64,000 nucleotides of DNA from Adiantum capillus-veneris (taxonomy: Eukaryota > Streptophyta > Polypodiopsida > Polypodiales > Pteridaceae). Positions 21,061-33,166 of this stretch are shown here, one piece after another. The notes under the pieces were generated by a model that worked only from the letters and a program-made list of their open reading frames with translations, searched no databases and had not been told where the DNA came from. Each line of letters starts with the position of its first letter. Positions within the stretch are counted from its first letter, which is position 1. The stretch is taken from positions 1,216,997 to 1,280,996 of the forward strand of contig CM043964.1 in NCBI GenBank assembly GCA_014529385.2. Reading direction: 5' to 3'. The translations under genes and the position numbers were made by a program.

Positions 21061-22182
21061 TCTTGCTAGCCATACAAATCCGTTGTCCACAAGAGCAGGA
21101 GTAGTTGTTGAGGGGATAGAATACTCTTCATCTTCTAAACATGTGCATAGGCAAAAGTACAGGAGATGATAATGGTGGAGATGCAGGCTATGCAGAGCCA
21201 TTGTCCATGGTAGATTCTAAAGCCACAAGCTTTTGAGAGCTACTATGTGTTTCATCTACAGTCAACACATTCATTTCTAGCAGCATTCACTAATTGTGAC
21301 GATGTACAAAGGTTGCTTTTAAAATCTGCTACGCGTTGCACTTGTAGATCCTGCCATCTTATAAAAGTTGCATGTTTTTTTTGTGTCATCATTAACCTAC
21401 ACATACTCTCTTTTCTACTCTCTTTTGATCAAAGTAGCACCATTCAATGGCCATTTTGATCAATGTATGCCCACATGTTAAGTGGTGGCATTCTTTGCCC
21501 TCCTTCTCAAAACAACCTTAGGCCAACCAAGTAAATATCATGGCATGTAAATGTAAAAGTCAAAAATTGTGGGTGAGATCTTCACAATGGTAAAAGCAAG
21601 CATGGAAGTCGCACAATGTCTATTGGTGGCCAACTCAATGGTGTTTAATGGCCCAAGTGATTGCCTCCACGGGCTCATTGACAACTAGAACTTGGTTCTC
21701 ATGGACTGCTCTAACCAGCTCATCTTTTAGCTTGTAAATGGGAAGACTTTGTCTTTGCTCCTGTATTGATAGTTTTGACCTCTAGCCAAATGTGGGTGCC
21801 TTACCAAATGCCTCCTTTTTCCACTACGACTTGTCATACATGGAAAGGCTTATATCATGAAATCCCTAAGCAAGACACCACTCTCCTATTTCTGACATGG
21901 GATCTTCCCAAGGATGATTCAGATCCTCTAGGATGGAATCAAGCATGGTTTTTTGATGCTACCCTTGCAACTATCTCCTCTCTTTGGCTAGATCAAATTG
22001 TGTGATTGCAGCTCTTTGAAGTGAACCATCTAGATTTCTTATGATTTTGATAGGTAACACATCAATGGAGTACCTTGTTTTCCCTCTTGAGAAGGATAAT
22101 TCATCCTAATTGAGCTCAATTTCAAGATCCTCTTCAATGTGTTCGTTGTTATACTAGAGTCCATATCTATGAACATCATAAT
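21061..22182. other. unassigned sequence hosting element B and Copia-1
   Basis: This is the continuation of 6853-7121 across element B. On the minus strand there is faint coding character near 21990-22120 (YSIDVLPIKIIRNLDG and ITQFDLAKE in one frame), but with stops on either side and no family I can name. It ends with ATAAT (22178-22182), the left target duplication of Copia-1. Confidence 0.4.
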
Positions 22183-22402
22183 TGCTACCATATACATGTG
22201 GTAGTGATATGTGTGAACAAACCTAGGACCGTCGGGGCATTTTTTCCCTCACTAGGAGGTTTTTTCCCCCTGTGCACTGTACATACGCCCATTCATTCTA
22301 GGGCTATCTATCTTTCCATTGCACACTAAGTAATACACTCTCTATTGTGTGCCTTGAGCTTCTCCAAGTTGTGTGTGTTTTCTTGCAACCCTAATTCCAA
22401 CA
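22183..22402 (+). repeat. 5' LTR of Copia-1
   Basis: Starts TGCTACCATATACATG and ends TAATTCCAACA. The PBS TGGTATCAGAGT follows at 22405-22416, one base off the initiator-Met type. About 360 bp of leader with no ORF of note lie before the gag ATG at 22765. Confidence 0.85.
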
Positions 22403-22764
22403 ATTGGTATCAGAGTAGGTTCCGTCCTCCCAAGCTTAGTTGCCAGCAACTCCAGCATATGCCTGCTCACTTTCTTTGATTTTAGTGAGCTTTGGCAAGC
22501 ATTTGCAGGTCGACAAAAATTTCGGGAAGGCTCCTAGAGCTAAGTCTGCTCAGATTTTTGATTCGAGCTCATTTCGGCCTCTGTTTCCACTACAGATAGT
22601 ATCGCACAGGCTATTTTGTTATTTTGTGGATAATTTCTGTCAATGCCATTTTCTGCATAACAGCTCCCTTATAGACTTCTACGGTTTGTTCTATATAGCA
22701 CGTCTTGTTCTTGCTTTGTTTCTCCTTTTTTCGAGCAGTTTTGACATCAAGTGCAACATTTACC

Positions 22765-25700
22765 ATGGCTGACAACAACACAAATGTGTTCAAGATGTTT
22801 GTTGCTGAGGACATATTGCATGGGGACAATTACCCTATGTGGGCTTATATGATGCAACATGTTATTGTGTTGAAGGGCGTCTAGAATATTGTGTAGGGTA
22901 TTGATGTACGTCCTTGTTCTGAGGATGTAGGCAATGCCGAGGATGTTGCAGGTCTTGGTGCAAGGATTGCTGTTGTAAGAGTTGTTTTTCCTACAATTGA
23001 GCAAGCTCGTTGGGATGTAAAAGCTGTGCAGGCTCATGCATTGATTGCGTTGTGTGTGAAGCGCACTATTACTCCCCAAATTCGTTCAATGAAATCTGCC
23101 AAACAGGCTTGGGATATTCTGCCTGGTCTTTATGCAAGTTGCAATGAGGCTAAAATTGCATTGCTGCGTAAAGAGCTAGAATCAAAGATTATGCATGAGA
23201 AAGATGATATGGACACTTTCCTTGTTGGTTTCAAGGATATCAATGAGTAACTTACTTTTGTAGGTGAAGTCATTTCAGACAGCTCCCTTGTGCAGACTGT
23301 TCTTAATGCCTTGCCAGATTCTTACCAGACTTTTGCTAGTACTTGGAGACTTATGACCCAAGGAAATCCTGAAGTTGTCAAGTTTGATGCATTAAGCACA
23401 TTGCTGTTGCAAGAGTCACTTTCCAAAAAAAAACAAGACTAGACAGTGTAGTTGAATAGGCTTTTATCGCAGCCGCTCAAGGAAAGGGTGGTAACAACAA
23501 TGTAGCCACTTCTTATGGTTCTTCTGCGAGTGGAAAATCACATGTTCCTAATGCCTCTGCTGGCAACAATTCGTTCGGAAATTCTGGTGATAAGGGCAAA
23601 AAGAAGATGCGTTGCCATTTTTGTAAAGCTAATGATCACTTGATCAAGCAGTGTCCTAAGTTGAAGGCCAAAGAGGCTAAGAAAGAGGGTGGTTCCACTG
23701 CAAATGCTGGATCCACTACAAATGCAGATATTGTTGAGTCTTCTATGAAAGGAGACTGTCATGTTGATGTTGATGCAGAATGGGATTTTAATTAAGAGTG
23801 TATCTATAATCCTGATGTCCATGATGCATGCATGTTAGTTGTTGCTGTAGATTCACGTGTGTGGTATTTAGACAGTGGTGCTACAAAGCACATTACCTCA
23901 CATCGTGAATTGTTCACCTCTCTCGAGTCTGTCCCTCGTGGGAATTCAGTCACTTGTGCTAACAATGCCTCTTATCTGGTTCAGGGAGTTGGAAAGATTG
24001 TGCTTATTGCTACAAATGGTAGATCTTTTACACTTGTTGATGCACTTTATGTACCTGGGATCAAGAAGAATCGTTTGTCTATATTTGCACTTGCTAGACT
24101 TGGACTTGTAGTCAAGTTTGTGGATCACAGATGTATAGTACATGATCTCAGTTTTGGAGATGAAATTGTTGCATCTGGGATATTATGTCGTAGGCTTTAT
24201 AAGCTCACTTTGCATGACAAGTGTGGGTAGAATTTTGCAAATGCAGTCGTGGATTCTAAGGCTATTTTAGATGCAAAACTTTGGCATGCATGTTTTGGGC
24301 ATTTGAATTTTTCCAGTTTGCTACATTTGCAGAAATTTGATATGGATGCTTCTTTGCCGCCCCTTGAAGCACCTGTCAAACATGTTTGTCAAGGCTGTAT
24401 TTTGGGTAAAATGCTGCATTCTAAGTTTCCAAAGGATGGTTCAGTTAGGGCCACATGCAGGTTGCAGCTTGTGCATAGTGATGTTTGTGGGTCCATAGTG
24501 ATGTTTGTGGGCTCACGGGACATTTATGAAACTTTGTTGCCTCTTTTCAGTGGTGGAAATACGAATGTAATTTCCAATGAGGCAAATGTATAGCCTATGG
24601 GGGTTTCTGAAAATGTTACAGATCAGCCTATTACTGATGCAGATGTACATGATGTACTTGATGAGGAAAGGGCTGAAAATGAGTAGGCTAGAGGTATGCC
24701 AAAATGGCTGGTGCACATTTTGCATGACAGTAAATTGGATGCACCTTTGTCTAGTCGTACTGGTTCAGGCTCTTACCATGCATCTTATGCATCATATTGT
24801 TATGCTTTGGCTGTGTCTAGCTTACATGATGTTGAGGAACCTCTATCTTTTGATGAAGCATAGAATTCAAAAAATTGGATGGCTGCCATGCAATCAGAAT
24901 ATGATGCACTTATAGAAAATGACACATGGACTTCATGTGATTTGCCTCCTAGCAAAAAGGCCATTGGTACAAAGTGGGTACACAAGTTGAAACGCAAGCC
25001 AGATGGTGAGATTGATAGCTATAAGGCTTGACTTGTTGCAAAGGGTTATGCATATCGAAAAGGTATAGATTATGAAGAGACTTTTGCTCCCACTTGTTGT
25101 ATGACTACTATGCGTTTTCTATGTGTATTGGCAGCTCATTTTGGTTCGGACGTACATCAATCAGACATTGTAGGCTGATTTGAATGTTACTTTCAAGATG
25201 AAAGATTTGGGGTTGTTGCATCATAACTTGGGCATACAGTTTAAGCAATGTGATGGTGGTATTGCCTTGTGTCAGAAAAGTTACATAGAGACATTGCTAT
25301 GTAAGTTTGGACTTGAGGATTGCAAAGCTATTGACACTTCCAAGGAAACAGGTTTGAAGTTGAGTTTACATGATGCTGGTGATCCTGCTAATGTCACTCT
25401 TTACCACGCTGCTGTTGGCTACCTCATTTATGTATGCAATACAAGGACGGATGTTCAGTTTGCAGTCTCACAGGTGAGCAGATTTATGCATAGCCTAGGG
25501 TCTAAGCATTGGCAGGCTGTCAAGAGGATTTTTCGCTACCTTAGTGGCACTTTACATCTTCGATTGTTTTATCCCAAGGGGGGATCATGGCCGCCAGACT
25601 TACATGCTTTTTCAGACTTAGATTGGGCTAGTTGTTTTGACACGCGAGTGTCCACAAGTGGTTTTTGTTTCATGCTTGGCAATTCATGTATATCATGGTT

Positions 25701-26060
25701 GAGCAAGAAGCAAACTAATGTGGACACTTCTAGTGAGGCTGAGTACAGGGCATTCTTCACAGCTACGGTTGAGTGTGTATGGCTCAGATGCCTTATATGG
25801 CTGATTTGGGTGTTGGATAGGACACTGCCAACACTATCTACACTGACAGTCAGAGCGCATTGGCAGTTGCAAGGAACCCAATTTTTCATGCTCGCACAAA
25901 GCACATTGAGGTGCATTACCACTATGTTAGGAAGAGGCTCTCAACAGGAGAGATCAACTTGGCTTATGTGCCAACACAGGACAACCTTGCAGATCTTTTC
26001 ACAAAGGCATTGTCTCATGAGAAGTTCAAAGCTTTGGACTTCCTCCCCTTTGTGGACTGA
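22765..26060 (+). pseudogene. Copia-1 gag-pol remnant
   Basis: Gag begins ATGGCTGACAACAACAC (MADNNTNVFKMFVAED). A CCHC knuckle CHFCKANDHLIKQC is at about 23610-23655, retropepsin WYLDSGATKHITS near 23865 and the GAG-pre-integrase zinc motif with LWHACFGHLN and CQGCILGKM near 24285-24410. The integrase core is deleted, then a short pre-RT part and the RT entry KAIGTKWVHKLKRKPDGEI (about 24955) appear, the active site is deleted, and RNase H follows (from about 25195; DLDWASCFDTRVSTSGF, WLSKKQTNVDTSSEAEYRAF). Many stops break the frame. Confidence 0.85.
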
Positions 26061-26134
26061 TCATGTCCTTAGCGCATGGCACTTCCCTTTACTCATGTGC
26101 CAGCTCTCGTTCACCGCATCACTCCAGGGGGATT

Positions 26135-26364
26135 TGTTACCATATACATGTGGTAGTGATGTGTGTGAACACACTTAGGACTGCCGGGGTATTTTTTCCC
26201 TCACTAGGAGGTTTTTTCCCCCCTTGCATTGTTTATATGCCCATTCATTCTAGGGCTATATATCTTTCCATTGCACACTAAGTAATACACTCTCTATTGT
26301 GTGCCTTGAGTTTCCTTCGTCTTCTCCAAGCTGTGTGTGTTTTCCTGCAACCCTAATTCCAACA
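26135..26364 (+). repeat. 3' LTR of Copia-1
   Basis: Starts TGTTACCATATACATGTGG after the purine tract CCAGGGGGATT and ends TAATTCCAACA. Flanked by ATAAT on the right. Confidence 0.9.
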
Positions 26365-27592
26365 ATAATTAGGGTAATCCCTCACATCCAAGACCCTTGA
26401 CTCTATTAGTTGCTTAGCTTTCCATTCCTAAGGTGAACTCATTCTCTTAAGTGGCTGCCCATAAGAGCCATATCCATCCTCCTACATGATGATAACCCCA
26501 AAAATCCCTTTACAACTTATTTAAGCATGCACGAGCTACGTTTTGGTGATGATATTAGAAGAATGTATAAGGTCATAAACAAAAAGCAAGCTTGAGGCTC
26601 CTGATCGTGCGATTTAGGCGAGGGCATGAAAATTGGCCATGTCCAAAGGTATGAATGCTAAAAAATGCATTGGGCCAACCAATTAGTCATAACTACGCCT
26701 TATCTACACTATTAAAAAACTAGGGAAAATTATGGAACTACCCATGAAATAGTACGTATCTTAAGTATCTTAGACAAATATTTCACAAATGATCTCATAG
26801 ACAATGGCATTTGCATCTACAAATAGTGAACCATCTCAGTATAGAGCCCACAATACCATTTAGAATCACCTTCCATCGTCTCCTAGTGAGCAAGAGCCAA
26901 TTATTGTTATGTGAAGAGGCGCAAAAGTTAATGTTCTAATGATGCTTCTGAGATTGACAAGAAATATCTTTGGAATCCTTTAAAAAATTTAATACCCCTC
27001 ATGTTCATTCCCAAATTTCCTTCTACAAATGTTTCTCCTAATTTTATTCCTTTTGATAACATAGTTCTATGTTCAAACGTCTTAGGAAAAAAAATTCACG
27101 AATAAGATCACAATAATGCATTCCTTTTTTTGTGTGGAAAATCTCACAATATGTGAGAGGTTATATTAATAAGAGAAAATCATCACATCAACACCATGCT
27201 CAATTCGAGCCATGCGCACATACCTTCCTAAGGAAACCAATGATCAAGCTTTTCACAAAGAACCCCAAACTCCCATACTTCAAATCTTCATAGACCTAAC
27301 TGAGGAAGTTATCCTATTCCACTCGTCTGAGATCTTGCTTTTCCCAATCCTGATAATAGTTACCCTGCTTTCTTGGATACTCTCTAAAAGCTGGCTTTCA
27401 AGAGATCCTGATCAAACGCTCGGTCATTCCTGGCTTGCCACACATGCTGGAAGAAGCAGAATCTAACAACTTGAGTACAAATTAGAAGCGCTTGACTTTT
27501 CATCCTTTCCCTCCAAGGAGTAAATTGTTCTTGGAGAACCCTATCTTCTAGGTCCTTTGGATCCATTTTCACACCTTACCTATCAAGCCTCT
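26365..27592. other. unassigned sequence between Copia-1 and element C
   Basis: About 1.2 kb in which I recognise nothing except the possible LINE-type scrap at 27384-27572. It is AT-rich with long stretches lacking any frame. CCTCT at 27588-27592 is where the target duplication of element C would lie; its partner is outside the window. Confidence 0.4.
27384..27572 (-). pseudogene. possible C-terminal scrap of a non-LTR retrotransposon
   Basis: A 62-codon minus-strand frame contains HVWQARNDRAFDQD, resembling the W-x-x-R-N-x-x-x-F motif found near the C terminus of plant LINE reverse transcriptases. No other LINE domain is visible nearby and stops follow at once. Low confidence. Confidence 0.3.
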
Positions 27593-29099
<1,507 letters not shown>

Positions 29100-29651
29100 G
29101 ATTCCCCCCCCCCCTTTGGATCCCTATTGTGGCCAGTCTGCCAGCTTAACCAATATTCTAGCTTTTTCTCCCTTGGTACTTCCCCATATTAAATGATCAG
29201 TTTAACATGTGAAAATCATTTAGGAGAATTAGATATTAGTTATTATGACATTGCCTCTCTCTTGAAATCATAGTCGTCCTCGACTATGGGGTAGAGAAGA
29301 TAAAGCCTATTCATTAGTCCCTTTTCTAGCGGGTAGAGGATCCCTATCTTACCCTACGACATCGTTACAGAATGGATGACTAATCCATTTGGCACTTCAG
29401 AGCCTAAGCTGCTGCAAGCATGTCTGTGCATTAGTCCTATCAATCTTCCATAGTAGAGTGACAAGCTCTACTTGGTGTTTGGAAGACATCGTCTCCGCAA
29501 ATTCGATTCTAAGCATGCATACTAGTTACCATTTGTGCACAATAAAGAAAAAGAGAGTCTTATAAGACAAAAAATTTGTTCATTTTAAACATTTGTACAT
29601 TTGCTTACTCTAGGGAAGCATTGTAAGCATTGACAAGGTTTAGGTTATCCT
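29100..29651 (-). other. element C: 3' non-coding region and polypurine tract
   Basis: The minus strand reads AAAGGGGGGGGGGGAAT next to the LTR start (the C run on the plus strand is 29104-29114). No ORF of note lies in the remaining 500 bp. Confidence 0.65.
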
Positions 29652-29942
29652 TTAATTGTGTGCTTGCATCCATCTAGCATCTTCAAAAGGATAGTTCTTA
29701 AACTTAATAAGATACCGTCGAATAATCTTACCGCCTCTCAATACCTTGTCTTCATGACGGAGAATGGATTCGGGTTGCAACACCTCTTCTTGGTCCTCGA
29801 TCTCCGGTGGGTCTTCAATAGTTGGTTCTTGAGGTGGCTCTCCTTTGTAAGGCTTTAGTAGGCTCACATGAAAAGCATTGTGTATGAGCCAATGATTGGG
29901 CAACTTGAGTTGATAGGCTATCTCATGGATTGATCTAAGACT
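29652..29942 (-). pseudogene. element C: integrase C terminus with chromodomain
   Basis: The frame reads LRSIHEIAYQLKLPNHWLIH, NAFHVSLLKPYKGEPP, then a chromodomain-like segment ESILRHEDKVLRGGKIIRRY, LIKFKNYPFEDARW, with the aromatic and acidic spacing of chromovirus chromodomains. It ends at 29652. In chromoviruses this domain steers integration toward particular chromatin. The N-terminal end is set by Copia-2's insertion at 29943. Confidence 0.8.
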
Positions 29943-29967
29943 TGTTACCATATACATGTGGTAGTGA
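29943..29967 (+). repeat. Copia-2 5' LTR, first 25 bp
   Basis: Matches the start of the Copia-1 and Copia-2 3' LTRs exactly up to GGTAGTGA and then diverges at once. The remainder of the LTR resumes at 32595 with a second GTAGTGA. Confidence 0.85.
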
Positions 29968-30226
29968 GGCGGTCCGGGGCGGGCAACAAGAAGAGCATCC
30001 TCTAGACACCCTTCAAGGCTCCCGTGCTGCTCAATGGGGCTAGGGCACAACACAACACAAACCAAAACAACAAACCCACAGCCAAATCCCAACTACCCAA
30101 GGGGCACCACCTAGTTTAAGAGCGAACTAGGACGCAAAAGAGGAGAATCGTTAGAGCAACCCACAAACAAGCAAGGAATTTACACTAACCCTAACACCAA
30201 TGGAACACTCTCACACACTAAAACAC

Positions 30227-30303
<77 letters not shown>

Positions 30304-32594
30304 TATACAACTAAGCTTCAACTTTATATTTTGCACAAAAGGAACTTAGAGCTTGCGGAATCAAGTGACAAGATTTGGTTATAGCATCACTAGCACATTG
30401 TCTTAGGGTTATGGGAGCCCTCTCACCATCCACCCTCTTACAATGGTAGCCAAACAATAGCCAATGAATCACAAGCAAATAAACAACAACCTTCAATGAA
30501 ACAAGTCACCTTATGAAGCTGAATGAGTTTGCCAAGCCAAATTGGAGGAGAAGCGTGAGCCTTTGGACATGAATTGCACCCAAAACTACCAATTCATTGA
30601 TGTTGGGGTAGATACAACAATGGTAGGAAGAATATCTTCTACTCGCACTCACTCAAACTAGCTCAAGCTTTTCTATGCACCAAGGTGATGGTGTATAGAA
30701 AGCTTACTCTCTCTTTACAACCAAGATAGAAGTGGCGTGTGGTACACTCAATCTAGTGTGCATTGGTATAGTCATGTCTTTTACAAGGAGGAATGGGTTC
30801 TATTTATAGGTTTTAGAAGCCTTGATTAGGATTAAGCCTAATCAATTTTATTAGGAAAGATCAAGGATTATGAATTTTTATGAATTTCAAATGAGAATGG
30901 GGTCTCTCTTTTCTCTTGAGTCACATGGATGTGGGCTCAAGTAAGAGAATTATTGATGTGGTGAAAGGAGAGAAACTTCCATGGGAGTGAGTGAATTTGG
31001 TTTACTTGTGCGGTTGCCTACTCCATATGTTGATAGTGTGGGTGCATTTTTACAAGAGAGGTTAGTTGTTAGTGGTAATAATCACTAGAATTGTTAGTGA
31101 TACATTTACAATGGGTAGGATGAGTTGATTTGATGAAGGAAGAGGGGTGAATTAAAAGAGAATCATTGAGATGGTGAAGCTTGAACTCACCCTTGTGTAG
31201 ATTGTGGAAAAAATGACCGCTGGTCTTCTTCTTCTTCTTCGCTTCTTTACGCCGCTGTCACGGTTGACCACCACGATGAAAAGAGGATTTGTTGATGAAA
31301 AATCCTCAATTTGTAGAAGTTATCATGGTTAAGATGCTGAATTTTAGATATTTTTAGGAGAGGTAAATGAAATTGTAACATAGAAGCAATAGAGAGAGAC
31401 ATGGAGAGGGTGTATGTATGTAGAGGTTCATAAAAGAACTATAGGGATGAGAGAGAAGGATAATGGTGAAGAGGGTGGGAGAAGCCATGGAAATTGCAGG
31501 TTTGAGTGAGGGAAAGAGAGGGAGGGATGTGTAAGAGTGAGTAGGTGTGTGGAAGGGTGAGAGAAGACTAAGGGCTACTTGTGAGAAAAGTGGGCAGACT
31601 GGGGTCCACTCAAAAAATCATAGCTCACCGCTGGTAGCTCCAAAAATCATGAAAAAATTTGAGGTGATTATTCAAAGCGTGGGCTACATTTTCTCTTTTG
31701 ACCATTGCTCCAAATTCGGAGTGGAGATAGGTGCCAAAATTCTCACCAAAAAAGCCTGTTTTTATGCCTGCAAAAGTCTTTTAGTGGCCCCCTCCTTTGT
31801 TGAATTTGTACAATGCATCCAAGAGTGAGCCCCTCCTTTGTCATATTATAATACAAAGCATCCAAGTTGCCCTTGACCCATGCATGGAGGAGGATTATTG
31901 GTGAATAAAGAAATATATACATGGTGGGACTAGTGTATGGACTATTCATGGACTTTAGCTCAATGAGCACATGGTGTTAGAATAATGAGTAAAAATAATA
32001 ATAAAAATATGGAGGAGTTATGGATATGGAAAGATATTGGAATCATATGATATGGTCCTTCCTTGAATTATTTTGGGTGAAAGAGGAAAAGGTATGCAAG
32101 TAAATAATATAATAAACGTAACCAATGAGTAGAAATCAATTTTTTGTTTTCACGAGGGTGAGGGTGAAAATGTGGGAGTGATTTGTATAAAGGAAAAATA
32201 TGAGGTTAGAGTATGTACATATTGGCAAAAAATATAATTATGGTGTAAGAGGATGAAAGAAGGTGTACATAGGTTTAATAAAACACACACCTAAGTAGAA
32301 ATATTTAAATAAAATACCAAAATAATAATAAAAAATCTCTATATTTAGGCCATATATACAATGAAATATTTACACACAAAGAGGCCATAATATACTTTTA
32401 TTTTTTTATTTTTTTGGCTCAACTAGCCCAGTGACTAGCTAGCTGAGGGTTTTTAAGAAGATATGGGAAAAGCCCCCTAACTCACACACGCCTATGTACA
32501 GTGAAATGGTAGGGATAGCCATAGCGTTTGGGTGAATTTGGTAGGGTGGAGTAACTTACTATGGCAATTATGGAGAGCCGAAAAACTGCTATCA
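29968..32594. mobile_element. insert X, a 2.6-kb unknown insertion
   Basis: It separates the two parts of Copia-2's 5' LTR and is flanked by GTAGTGA on both sides (29961-29967, 32595-32601), an exact 7-bp duplication of LTR sequence. It starts GGCGGTCCGGGGCGG and ends CTGCTATCA. I see no terminal inverted repeats, no internal LTR pair, no poly-A tail and no protein domain. It contains a GA microsatellite (30228-30300) and an AT-rich part (31980-32450). If the duplication is only GTAG, the ends would be TGA...TCA. Confidence 0.6.
30228..30300. repeat. (GA)n microsatellite
   Basis: A pure GA dinucleotide run of about 36 units inside insert X. Confidence 0.95.
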
Positions 32595-32804
32595 GTAGTG
32601 ATGTGTGTGAACACACTAGGACCACCGGGGCATTTTTTTCCCACTTTAGGAGGTTTTTTCCCTCGAGCATTGTTTACATGCCCATCACTCTAGCGCTATC
32701 TATCTTTCCATTGCATATTAAATAACACACTCTCTATTGTGTGCCTTGAGCTTCCTTCGTCTTCTCCAAGCTGCTTGCATTTCTCTGCAACCCTAATTCC
32801 AACA
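32595..32804 (+). repeat. Copia-2 5' LTR, remainder
   Basis: Resumes GTAGTGATGTGTGTGAAC and ends TAATTCCAACA. The PBS TGGTATCAGAGC is at 32807-32818, a perfect initiator-Met type site. About 350 bp of leader follow before the gag ATG. Confidence 0.85.
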
Positions 32805-33166
32805 ATTGGTATCAGAGCAGGTTGTGTCCTCCCAGGCTTAGTCGCCAGCTGCTCCAGCACACGCCTACTCACTTTCTCCAATTTTAGTGAGCTTTGGCAA
32901 GATTCACAGGTCGACAAACATTTCGGGTAAGCTCATAGAGCTTGGTTTGCTCAGATTTTTGATTCGGGCTCATTTCGGCCTCCGTTTCCACTACAGACAG
33001 GTCTGCTTTGGCTATTTCGTCATTTTTTGTAGAATTTTTGTCAGTGCCGTTTTCTGCATAATAGGTGCCTCATAGTCTTCTACGGTTTGTGCTATATAGC
33101 ACGTGTTGTTCCTGCTCCGTTTCTCCTATTTTTGGGCAATTTTCACATCAGGTGTAGCATTTACCA

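Larger units (their letters stand above)
22183..26364 (+). mobile_element. Copia-1, an internally deleted Ty1/copia element
   Basis: LTRs at 22183-22402 and 26135-26364 share their ends (TGYTACCATATACATG and CTAATTCCAACA). ATAAT flanks both sides (22178-22182, 26365-26369). The internal region is collinear with Copia-2 but lacks two segments: about 695 bp covering the integrase core (junction near 24510; Copia-2 34857-35552) and about 300 bp covering the RT active site (junction near 25171; Copia-2 36213-36512). It cannot have moved with its own enzymes in this form. Confidence 0.9.

Noticed and set aside
21766-22005. 79-codon plus-strand ORF as a host gene
   Set aside because: No recognisable domain and faint coding character is on the opposite strand with stops.
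29943-30092. N-terminal extension MGFGCGFVVLVCVVLCP on the chromodomain ORF
   Set aside because: It is Copia-2 LTR and insert X sequence read on the minus strand; the true upstream sequence is at 37610.
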